A stretch of 40,090 nt of DNA from Cochliopodium minus (taxonomy: Eukaryota > Discosea > Himatismenida > Cochliopodiidae). The stretch covers positions 41,045-81,134 of the forward strand of contig JAMYWO010000054.1 of assembly GCA_024220525.1 (NCBI GenBank), read 5' to 3'. Positions 18,639-28,666 of the stretch are shown piece after piece. Under the pieces are notes generated by a model that did not search any database, was not told the DNA's origin, and was given only the letters and a program-made list of their open reading frames with translations. Numbering within the stretch: position 1 is the stretch's first letter; the number at the start of each line of letters is the position of its first letter. Made by a program: the position numbers and the translations under genes.

Positions 18639-20430
18639 TTGGTGTACAACATAGACTTGAACTATCTCAAAGATCTTAATATCGAAGTGTTTGAGTCATA
18701 CGTAGGAACTACTAACCAACTTCTAGCGACCAATCCAGAATTCTTAAGAGGTAAATCTCCAATCTTAATTTCTTTAATTTTATTTTTCTAGATTATAAAA
18801 TTTTTTTTTATTTTTTTATTTTTATTTTATTTTTTTATTTATATTTTTTAGTTTGGGGATCAAGCAAAATATCAAAGTCTCTCAGATCCCTCCGCATAAA
18901 AACAGATCAGCTCCGCCAAGACTTTGTCAACTTCCTTGCTCCCTACCAAAACTTGACCCACCTCGACATCAACAGTATCGTCTCCGAAGAGAGAAGGCAA
19001 GATCTCGCCAAGTCCTTGATCCATCTTGATCCTCATTTTCAACTTAGAAAAAAAATGTTTTTTGGTAAATAATACAATTAGTTTTAATTTTTAATTCTAT
19101 TTATTTTTTAATTTCAATTTTAAAACTTTAATTTTCTTTTTTAATTTTTAATTTTAATTTATTTCATTCTATTTTATTTCCAATTCATTAATTTTTTTTT
19201 TTTTGAAAATCTAAAAATTTTTTTAAATAAATTCACCTTTATTTTATTTTTCTTTTTTTAGACGAAAAAGTCAACCCAGGAACAAATTCTTCCAATTCTT
19301 CCCAGTCATACTCTAAGATCATTCCGTTATTCAAAGACAAAGGTTTGGTGGCAGTTATCACTAATTGTAACTTGGGTTTGTCACTCCATGTTGCTCTCCG
19401 TTTTGCTTCATTAGGTAAAAATTTATTAAAATTATTTATAATTTTGTTAAAAAATATTAAATTTTATTTAATTTTTATTTAATTTTAATATTAAATTTTA
19501 TTTTTATTAAATTATTTTTCTTAAATAATTTTTGTTAAATTATTTATTTTTTTTCAATATTTCTAAATTTTTGGATTGTTGATTAGGTTACACTGTTTAC
19601 GCTCTCTACGACGAAAACGACTCTAAATTCAATGCGAACGAAGCTTTCAAAGAAATCGCCAACACAGATCTCATCATCCCCATCCCCTACAACCCCCTCG
19701 ATCTCTCCTCCGTTCAAAAAGCTTATCAGTCTTGTGTTGAAAAGGGGTATAAAAATATTTTTTTTTTTTCCATTTTTTACTTTTTATTATTTTTTTCAGG
19801 TTGGTCAAATTGGACGCCTTGGTAACTGGTGTTTACGTATACTACATTACCAGATATGATCCTAAACAAACCATAGACACCCAAGACAAAGAAAGTATCA
19901 ACGAGACCATGAACCATATTTTTTTTTCTGGTAAAAAATTTATTTTCTATAATTTAATTAAAAACTTAAATAATTATTTTCTTGAATACCTTAATTTTGT
20001 TTTTAATTTTTTTAGTGATGTACATCTTTCAAGTTTTCAATGAAATGGTATTGAAAACTAAACCCCCAAAAGTATTGGTCATTTCAAGCAGACTTGCTTC
20101 CATTTCCGACAACTTTTCTTCTAGGGTCTATTCAACTAGGTAAAAATTAAGAATTTAATTTTTAAAAATCAATTAATTTTTTGAAGAATTGCTTTGACTG
20201 CTTTGAATTCTATGGTCAGAAATGTTTCACTTGAGTGGAAAAAGAGCGATGTAGTTTTGGGGATCGCCCTTCCTGGCCTCGTTGCTTCTGGTTCCTTCTC
20301 TCATTTCGGAAACGGTGTTGCTGAAACTCCTTTTGGTGGGGCAATGAGGATTTTGACCATCTTCGACAACCTGGAAAGAGATCATTCTGGAAAGATGGTC
20401 GATTTTAGTTTAAAAATAATTGATTATTAA
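18639..20430 (+). CDS. LRR-like/short-chain dehydrogenase fusion, 5' uncertain
   Basis: Exons are 18639..18750, 18852..19064, 19262..19414, 19587..19746, 19800..19930, 20016..20139 and 20187..20430; 378 residues as modelled, all phases consistent. The first 130 residues look LRR-like (SLRSLRIKTDQL, NLTHLDINSIV). The rest is an SDR Rossmann domain: VAVITNCNLGLSLHVALRF (a degenerate T-G-x-x-x-G-x-G loop), GYTVYALYDEND, KLDALVTGVYVYY, VLVISSRLASISD with the catalytic Ser strand, and VYSTRIALTALN for the Tyr helix. The usual Lys four residues after the catalytic Tyr is not visible (Y-S-T-R-I), so oxidoreductase activity is doubtful. The C-terminal GIALPGLVAS resembles the SDR P-G loop. No start codon was found for the first exon. 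The gene may begin upstream, or the 5' end may be lost at the GH99 junction. Confidence 0.7.
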
Positions 20431-20549
20431 ATTTTCATTTCTTTGTGATATTTTGCTTTTTGCCTTCTCAAAAATAAGATTGAAGATGAAAGTTTGTATA
20501 AATATATATTTATTGGGAAAAAAATAAAAAGTAATCAATCAATTATCAA

Positions 20550-21627
20550 TTAAATATCAAACTTGATGCTGTTGACACCTTGATCAATCTTTCCACCACG
20601 ATAAGAACCACGTTTCTTTTTAGTTTTCTCATGTCTAAAATCCTTTCCCTTGACACGACCCAAATCTTGAGCAGCTCTAAAACCCCATTCATCTTGAGTA
20701 GCACCGAGCCAAGCATTATAATTGTTATCAAGTAAATTTTGGCCTACAAATTTGCTTTCATCAACTCTTTTGAAGAACTTTTTCTCTCCTCCACTTCCTT
20801 GGAATTTATCTGTGACAGTCACGGTTTTAGGGGAAGGATGGGTGTATTTTGGACTTTGTTGAACTGAGGAGTTGCTATTGGAGTTATTGTTGGTGAATTT
20901 GAGGGGTGGGAAAATGATTGCTGGTTTTTCAACTTCGATGACAACAGGAGTTTCTTCCTTTAATATAAATTAAAAATTAAAATTAATAAATAAAAAAAAA
21001 TTCACAAAAGAAATTCAATAAATTAATTTACCTTTTTAGCTTTTTTAGATTTCTTATTATCATCTTTTGTTTCCTCGATCTTTCTTTTTTCTTTTTTATC
21101 TTTCTTTTCAGAGGAATCGGAGGAATCAGAGCTAGATGAAGATGAGGAAGAGGATGAACTAGAAGAAGATGAGGAAGAGGATTTTTTTCCTTCTTTCTTT
21201 TTATCACCTCCTTTTTTTTCTTTTTTATCATCAGAAGAATCAGAGGAATCAGAACTTGATGAAGAAGATGATGAAGAAGATGATGATGAAGAGGAAGATT
21301 TTTTCTCTTTTTTCTTTTCTTCAACTTTCTTTTTCTCTTCTGGCTTTTTTTCTTTTTTATCATCAGAAGAATCAGAGGAATCAGAGCTTGATGAAGATGA
21401 TGAGGAGGAGGAAGAGGATTTTTTCTCTTTTTTCTTTTCTTCAACTTTCTTTTTCTCTTTTTTATCATCAGAAGAATCAGAGCTCGATGAAGAGGAAGAA
21501 GAACTTGATGAAGAGGATTTTTTCTCTTCTTTTTTCTTTTCTTCCACCTTTTTCTCTTTCTTATCATCAGAAGAATCTGAGGAATCAGAGCTTGATGAAG
21601 ATGATGATGATGAGGAAGAAGAGGAAG
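20550..21627 (-). CDS. NOLC1: Nopp140/SRP40 homologue, 5' cut at contig join
   Basis: Exons are complement(21032..>21627) and complement(20550..20957), in phase. Exon 1 encodes at least five cassettes of Ser runs ending in D-S-S-D-S-S-D-D, followed by KKEKK-type Lys/Glu blocks, the classic alternating acidic/basic CK2-substrate repeats of Nopp140. Exon 2 carries the conserved C-terminal SRP40 domain: KFQGSGGEKKFFKRVDES, NAWLGATQDEWGFRAAQDL, then GKDFRHEKTKKKRGSYRGGK and VNSIKFDI. Nopp140 is a nucleolar/Cajal-body chaperone of H/ACA and C/D snoRNPs. The N-terminal LisH-containing part is missing because the sequence breaks at the N at 21628. The gene is convergent with the SDR gene, 119 bp away. 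Confidence 0.92.
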
Positions 21628-21628
21628 N
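21628..21628. other. Ambiguous base joining two different genes (contig join)
   Basis: Left of the N is the middle of a minus-strand Nopp140 exon. Right of it are four bases (GCCA) followed by a plus-strand donor (GTAAAA) that fits the missing upstream RhoGAP exon: its last base A plus AT of the next exon gives Asn in phase. Both genes are truncated at exactly this point, so the N hides an unknown amount of sequence. Confidence 0.75.
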
Positions 21629-23348
21629 GCCAGTAAAAAAATTTATTATTTTCTATTTATATTATTTGTATTATTATTTTTTACTTTTCTATTTTTTTTT
21701 ACTTTTTATTTTTTATTTTTTATTTTTTATTTTTTATTTTTTATTTTTTATTTTTTATTTTTTTTATTTTTAATTTTTTTATTTTTATTTTTTTCATTTT
21801 TCATTTTTTATTTTTTATTTTTTATTTTTTATTTTTTATCTTTTATTTTTTATTCTTTATTCTTTTATTCTTTTACATTTTTTTTATTTTTTTTTTTAAA
21901 AATAGATTCTGACAACCCCACTACAATGGCACAAGAACTGTTCCAAAAGCTCGACGGAGTTTCCCAATATTGTGCATACAGGCTTTTCAGGTGCGCTTAT
22001 CTCATCACCACCAAATCTGAATTCAATAAAATGGTTTTTTCATCAAAAATAAATAAATTATTATTCATTAATTTATTTTTTTTTTATTAATTTATTTTTT
22101 TATTTATTTTTAATTTTAATTTTTAAATTTTTATTGTATTTTTTTATTAATTATTTTTTTTAGGGAGCTGCCAACATCTCTACTTGTATCGCCCCTAACA
22201 TCATTCATCCAGAAAAATTTGATCCTCTTGAAATGGTGGAACAAATGGCCGTAAACTTAATAAAAAATATGATTTTATTTCTCAATCTTTTTATTTTTTT
22301 AATTTTTTTATTTTTAATTTTTTATTTTTTTTTTTATTTTTTATCTTTTTTTATTTTTTATTTTTTTTTTATTTTTTATTTCATATTTTATATTTTATAT
22401 TTTTTATTTTTTATTTTTTTTATTTTCTCATTATTTTTTCTCATTATTTTATTTTTTTATTTTCATTATTTTATTTCTTTTTTACTTTTTTAAATTTTTT
22501 AGGTTTCAAATCTTTGTATCGCCACCTTAATCAAATTGTACCCAGACATCTTCACGGAGAATTTCATCAATACCATAAAGTCCAACGCAGAAAAGGCAAT
22601 AGGAATCAACAAAGGCGAGGAGAACAAACCTACCCCTCTCATCGACACAAGCTCAAATGAAACGTATAAAAAAAAAAATATTTCAAAATATTTACTTTAT
22701 TTTTTGTTTTTATTTTATTTTTTGTTTATATTTTTATTTTTTGTTTATATTTTTATTTTATTTTTATTTTTATTTATCATTTTTTTATTTTTTTATGAAA
22801 GTGTTGGAAACACTATGTCCCCTCCTCCTTCTGTCACCAAAAAGGAGGCTCCCAAATTAAACATTATTGCGAGCCCTCACACCCTTTCGAACAGGAACTT
22901 AGATGAAGTTTTCCTCGAAGAAAAAGTAATAATAATTTTTACTTATATTTTATTATTTTATATTATTTTTTGTTTGCATATTTTTTATTATTTTTTTTAT
23001 TATTTTTTATTATTTTTTATTATTTTTTATTATTTTTTATTTTTTATTTTTTTTTTTTTATAGGAAAAAAGATTGGATAGATCCATGGAAATAGAGTATC
23101 ATAAGGATCAACAGTTGTTGGGTGTTTTGGATCTTTTCATCAGCAGAGAGAATGTCAACAAATCCAACGACAGCCACGTAGAAAACAGCTTCAACAATAG
23201 TAGCTTCAACAGTAGCTTTAACAATAACAGTGGCTTCAACAACAGCAGGGACTATAATCATGATGACACTTTCAATGATTTGATAGAAGCCGAGAATGAG
23301 GGTATTGAGAGCAGTAGCAGTAGCGATGTTGAGGACGATGATAATTAA
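21629..23348 (+). CDS. RhoGAP-domain protein, C-terminal part
   Basis: Visible exons are 21629..21632 (fragment), 21906..22033, 22164..22250, 22503..22663, 22802..22925 and 23064..23348. The start of the recognisable part, SDNPTTMAQELFQKLDGVSQ and SEFNKMGAANISTCIAPNII, is the second half of a RhoGAP domain, including the conserved N-K-M and A-P-N-I blocks. The exon carrying the catalytic Arg finger is lost in the gap at 21628. After the domain come a linker, a Pro-rich piece (SPPPSVTKK), a coiled segment and an Asn/Ser/Phe repeat tail (SSFNSSFNNNSGFNNS) ending in acidic SSSSSDVEDDDN. It should stimulate GTP hydrolysis by a Rho-family GTPase. Introns are T-rich simple repeats. The gene is convergent with cereblon, 161 bp away. 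Confidence 0.85.
21633..21905 (+). repeat. T-rich intron with (ATTTTTT)n tract
   Basis: First visible RhoGAP intron. From about 21700 to 21860 it is a 7-nt unit ATTTTTT repeated more than fifteen times, with T on the coding strand, ending in AAAAATAG. Confidence 0.85.
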
Positions 23349-23509
23349 GAAGGTTGATTAGAAAATCTTCTATTAAAAAAAAACTTTTTTTGTCAAAATA
23401 TAAAGCAAAATTTAAAAATAAAATTTTTTTCTTCCAAAAACTAGTTTTTTATTTTTTTTTTGTTTTGTTTTTTATTTTTTTTGTTTAAAAAACAAAATAA
23501 TTCTTTTTT

Positions 23510-24039
23510 CTAATTTTCATCTGACATTTCCTCTCCATTTTGGTTATCTACAGTGTTAGGATCAGTGGTAATGTTAGCCCTTGAAAGACCATAAAAAAAT
23601 TTGGGCTCCATGTTTCTTGTTTCAGTGGTGAACTTCCAGCCCAAATGTGAGTGACAAGAAACACACTGAAGAATCGTCCACTTGTAAGATGGAAACCATG
23701 AATCTTAATTATTAAAAATAAAATAAAATCAAAAAACAAAAAACAAAAAACAGAATATAATATTCTCTTCTTTTTGAAATTCACCTCTTGCTGTGGGGAA
23801 ACCAACAAGGTAGACTCCATTTACACGACGAAGAGTGCAAAGTTGGTGGACATATCCATGAGGGTTGACGAATGAAGAAGAAGGGCCGTCTACACTCATG
23901 GAGAAGATGTGTTCTTTGTTTGAAAGTAGAGTGGAGCAAACCTTACAATATATGTTATTGTATCTAAATTTAAAAAAAATAAAAATAAAAAAAATAAAAA
24001 TAAAAAAAATAAAAATAAAAAAATAAAAAAATAAAAAAA

Positions 24040-24094
<55 letters not shown>

Positions 24095-26924
24095 ATATAA
24101 ATAACCTTTCTAAAACACGGATGATTTCAATTAGACGGAAATAGGTGGAGGGAATTTCGAGGAAAACTTGCTTGATGGAGAGATCTATTGGCAACATTTT
24201 GGTGGCCCAGAACGAGAATTGAGTCGGGTTGGTGCTGTGGAAGCAATATTGAGACAGGTCGTCGACACTGCCAACAAAAAATATGAAGAGAAATGTTTAT
24301 AATTTGTTTTGATTTTATTTTATTTTTGTTTTTTTAATCATTTTAATGATTTACTTTTAATGAGTTTTTTTATTTTTTTATTTATTTTTTATTTATTTAT
24401 TTTATTTCATTTTTTTATTTTTTATTTTTTTTTATATTTTACCTATTATTTACATCATTATTTACATTTTCTTCCACATCTTTATTGAGGTAATGGAGGT
24501 TGTTGATGATGAGATCTTTCGCCTTCTTCATCAGCTTCTTACTGTCAAACTCATTAAAAATGAGAGGGTGAAAGTGTGATCCATTTCTCATCATCATTTT
24601 GTTGAGAGATCCGTTGGAACATCTGTCATAGAAAAAATAACAATTATAAAATAAAATAAAAAATAAATAAAAATAAAAACTAAAATAAAATAAAAAAATA
24701 AAAATAAAAAAATAAAAAATAAAAAAAAATAAAAAAATAAATAATAAATAATAAATAATAAATAAATAATAAATAATAAATAATAAATAATAAATAAAAA
24801 TAAAAAATAATAATAATAATAAATAATAAAAATTCTTCAATTATTTTCTTTTTTTAAAATTTTATTACCATTTTGATAATATCCATTTTATTACCATTTT
24901 AAATAAAACATAAAATATCATATCAAAATTTTAAAAAAAGGAAATAAAATTAAATATTAAAAATGTACTAAAATTGACAAAATTAGAAAATTCTTTAAAA
25001 AAAAAAAGAAATATAAAGTAAAAATAATTTTTTTTTTTTACCTCAAAGGTGAAACTGGGGAGATGTTCTTGAGTAAACGTGTAACACTGGCTTCTTTGTC
25101 ATCTAACAACTTTGCATCTACGTAGACCATGGAGGATCTTTGGTTGATGGTTAGAGAGTGCACTTCGAATCTCTGTATCCCCACTGCCAGTATTCTTATT
25201 AGGCTACCAGTCACCTAAAAAAAAATAAAAATAAATAATAATAAAAAAAATAAAAATAATAATAAAAAAAATATTTTTTAAAAAAAATAAAATAGAAAAT
25301 AATGATGAAAAAAAAATATGAAATAATAAAAAAAAAAACAAAAAAATTATAAAATAAAAAATATAAAATTCGAAATACCTTTATGGAGTTTATTTGTACA
25401 GTTGTGCCCATTTTAGAGTGGGTGTTTTGATCGTTAATGTGTAAAATTCCTTTTGTAAAGAAATAAAATTAAATTTAAAAAATAATTTAAAACATAACAA
25501 TAAAAAATAAAAAATATAAATAAAAAATAAAAAATTAAAAATAAAAATAAAATAAAAATAAATAAAACCCCAATTAATTTTTTTTTACCAAAATGTTTAA
25601 AAGGGATTTGGCCAGTGATGTCGAGAAACATCATCCTCTCATTTCGATCGAAAATCTTCAAGGGGATGACCTCGCCAGGCAGAAGAACAACATTCTTGAG
25701 AGCCAGAATGGGGAGGTCCTTAAGAATGGTGCCTCCTTCAAGAAGATTGGACTTCATGTTCTCCTCTACATACTCGATCTCCCCTGTGAATTTTTTTAAA
25801 TTTTAATTTTTAAAATTAAAAAATTTATTTAAAAAAAATCTTTTGAAGTATAACAAGAGTAATATTTCAAGAATGATGAATTGGATATTATAACAATCAA
25901 GTATATATTTAATTTTTTTTCAATCAAATTTTTTTTAATAAATTGAATTTTTTTTATATTTTTTTTGTTTGAAAAAATAAAAATTTTCTCATACTATCTT
26001 TGATTTTTATTTTATTTAATATTGATTTTTCATTTATTTATTTTATTTATTTTCATTTTTTTATTTTATTTCATTATTTCATTCTTTTATTTTTTTAAAT
26101 CTAAATATACCTAAGTAATTGTGTCTGTTGGGCAAAGTAGTGTCAAAGCTGATATTGTTGTTATGAATCTCACTGTCTTGCTCATTGACCTCATCCATTC
26201 TGAAATAAGGAATGATGTTGTTAACAAAATCAAATTCTTCCTCATCCTCCCCCTCCCCCTCTTCTTGTTCATCATTGTCGAATTGGTCCTCCCCTTCATC
26301 TTCATCCCCCTCCAAGAAAATTTCCTCTCCTTGTTCTTCGTTTCCCCCTTCGTTGTTATCCTGTCTTTGAACTTTTTTTTATTTTTTAATTCAAAAAAAA
26401 AAATTTGAATTGATTTTTTTATTTTATCACAATTTTTTGCTCACAATTTTTAGTTATTTAAAGCATTTATTACAAATAAATTTTATTTTTTGTATTCTGA
26501 TTTTATTTTTGAAGAAATTATTTTTTTCTCATAAATTATTCTTTGGAAGAAGATTAGACACATATTGTTTGGAATAATTTGGATCAAAAGGATTATATTC
26601 ACTGATTATTATTATATAAATTTATAATTTGCTATATTTTTGCCTTACATTGATACTCCCAATTAATATAAATTTAAAATACATTCATATCTAATATACC
26701 GCATTTAGATAATATATACTTGATAAAGTACTCAAAAAAATATATTTTATTTGATTGAAATTGCTCTTTGATTTACCTATGTTATTTTGCAATAAATTGA
26801 AAAGATTCCTGATTAATTCTTGTCTCCTCCTTTGATTATCCCTCAGGTTTTGATTGGCATTATTCTGATTTTCATTGTTGTTTTGATTACCAGAATTTTC
26901 ATTATGATCGTTGTTTTGATTCAT
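23510..26924 (-). CDS. CRBN: Cereblon homologue: LON domain plus CULT domain
   Basis: Nine exons: complement(26777..26924, 26111..26371, 25589..25783, 25379..25449, 25042..25214, 24443..24622, 24106..24267, 23785..23963, 23510..23703); 1563 nt, 520 residues, every phase matches. The N-terminus is Asn/Gln-rich then acidic. SFDTTLPNRHNYLG corresponds to the human F-D-T-S-L-P-x-x-H-x-Y-L-G entry to the LON domain, followed by LPILALKNVVLLPGEVIPLK. Helical-bundle features include NPTQFSFWATKMLPID. The CULT domain has zinc cysteines C403-K-V-C406 and C470-V-S-C473, the loop FVNPHGYVH, and tryptophans 459, 465 and 479, spaced 6 and 14 apart as in human W380/W386/W400. Cereblon is a CRL4 ubiquitin-ligase substrate receptor recognising C-terminal cyclic imides. 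Introns are T-rich repeats on the coding strand. Confidence 0.95.
23975..24100 (-). repeat. Intronic (TTTA)n and T-rich repeat, cereblon intron
   Basis: On the plus strand this is AAAAATAAAAA units passing into about twelve AAAT units; on the coding (minus) strand it is TTTA/TTTTTA. It fills the intron between the exons starting at 24267 and 23963. Confidence 0.9.
24640..24830 (-). repeat. Intronic AT simple repeat (TTATTA/TTTATT), cereblon intron
   Basis: A/T-only repeat with mixed AAATAAT and AAAAATAA units, again T-rich on the transcribed gene's coding strand. It lies in the 24623..25041 intron, which is otherwise featureless. Confidence 0.8.
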
Positions 26925-27153
26925 TAATTTGATATATTGGCTGAATATGAATAAAATGTCCTATTTATGAATTATTATTTTTTTTGAAATAATTATTTTT
27001 TATTTTAAATTTTTTTTTTTTTAATAGACTTTAAAAATTGGGAAACTATGAAAACTTTTTTGTTAACAATTGAAGAAAAATTTTAAACTAGTCTTAACAA
27101 CTAAAAAACGAAGATTTAATAGCGTAAATTAATTAAAATATTTTTAAATCTAA

Positions 27154-28408
27154 TTAATCAGTCTTTAACTTCAAACTTCCAAAGGATAAAAGCCATCTCA
27201 CACTCCAAAGAGAGGGATAAAAAGCATTGATATACTTTGCATACTTTGTATACGCATCCCCAAACTCATGTGCACCTCTCAAACCTCCTTCCTCAAAAAC
27301 AAGAGTGCCAACTACGATGAAAACGGTCCAAAGGGAAGCCAAAAGAAAGCCGTTCAAACCTGTATTAAAAAAGAAAACATATGACCAATAGATCCACAAG
27401 AATCCTGCTGCAGCTAGGTATTTTATTTTTAAATTTTTTTGGGTTAATTGAAATTTTTGGGTAATTCTTTTTTACCAGGATGTCTAACAATTGCGTAAGG
27501 GAAAGCTACTAATATTTCTGGTTTTGGGGGCACTTCGTTCTTATATTTAGCTGTCCCAAACACATGATCAGGCATCAAGTAAAAAAATCCCAACATCAAA
27601 ACCAAAGCCGAGGACCAAATTACTAGAACCTTGATAAAAAAAAAAAAAATTTTTAAATACAATATGGTTTTTAATTTAAAAAAATTTTACAGCTACAATT
27701 TTCCATGATTCTGTTGTCTTCAATATTCCACAAATAAAAAAAATTTTTAAAAAATTATAATGAACTTTTTTTGTTTACAGAGATATCAAATCTATGGCAG
27801 TTGGACACTGGTTTCCACAACAACAGTGTTCCCAACCAAGCAAATGGTGCAATAAAAGAGAAAACTGGACGATCCAAAGAGGTTCCATAAAGACCCAAAA
27901 CTATTTATTTCAAAGAAATTGAGATTAAAAAAAAAAAGAATTGATCAAAATTATAATTTTTTTCTTACTTTTTTTGACTTTTTCTCTTGCTGATTAATTT
28001 TATTATTTGGAATAGAGTGAAAAATGAATTTTGACAAAATATTTTTCTTACCCAAGCCACTGTGCGGAAGCCACCATACGATCAAAAAAACCAAGACATT
28101 GTTAATGAGAGCATTTATATCTAAGCTGACACATTTCTGTGAAAATGAGAATAAATTAAATAATCAGTTGGAAAAAAAGATAAACTCAATATATTAAATT
28201 TAAAATCAAAGAGATTTCTCAAATGTATTATAATTTCGATAAGCAAAGAGATTCATACCTGAGGAACAATATTGGAATCAATTGTGTTAACTATCCCAAA
28301 ATTGAGGGGATCGTTGAAAATGAATAGGAGCCAATATGAAAAAACAGCGTGAGTTAACAAAAAAGATGCACGAGATAAATAATAGGAAAGAGTGGTTGCC
28401 AAAGACAT
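27154..28408 (-). CDS. NnrU/MddA-like integral membrane methyltransferase
   Basis: Six exons: complement(28259..28408, 28052..28136, 27779..27900, 27691..27717, 27476..27629, 27154..27413); 798 nt, 265 residues, phases consistent. The fourth exon is only 27 nt and encodes TTESWKIVA. Five or six hydrophobic segments are visible: VFSYWLLFIF, VLVFLIVWWL followed by P-H-S-G, IAPFAWLGTLLLW, IWSSALVLMLGFFYLM, and a C-terminal FLLASLWTVFIVVGTLVF. The AIVRHP motif and the later FEEGGL...FGDAYTKYAKY...FYP pattern are those of the isoprenylcysteine-methyltransferase/NnrU superfamily. The H-S after helix two fits the NnrU branch that includes methanethiol S-methyltransferase (MddA). The substrate is unproven; an S- or O-methylation of a small or lipid substrate using SAM is the reasonable inference. 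Confidence 0.75.
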
Positions 28409-28666
28409 GATATTCTGATCTACTAAATCAAAATAGATTTTTAATTTTTTTTTTTTTTTTATATTTCAATAAATTAGTAAAAGTGAACAAATTTCAAAAA
28501 GTAAATATTCAAAAGAAGAATTCAGATAAAATTAGATCATGATTGTTGAGTACTAATCAAAACGGGAATTTTCCCAATTAAAAAGAAATTAGGCTCATCT
28601 AAGCAAATGAATCGGAAAAAAAGGGAGTTTTAAATTTAAGGATGTTTTAATGAAAGTTTTTCAAAT

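Noticed and set aside
18097-20430. GH99 middle exon and SDR gene as one fusion gene
   Set aside because: Splicing 18329 to 18639 gives a stop after a few codons; the SDR frame is not reachable.
21169-21636. Plus-strand ORF full of Met/Lys/Phe
   Set aside because: It is the antisense of the Nopp140 Ser/Lys repeats.
22233-23063. Long plus-strand ORFs rich in Phe/Ile/Tyr/Leu
   Set aside because: They are T-rich RhoGAP introns read through; splice sites and RhoGAP exons explain the region.
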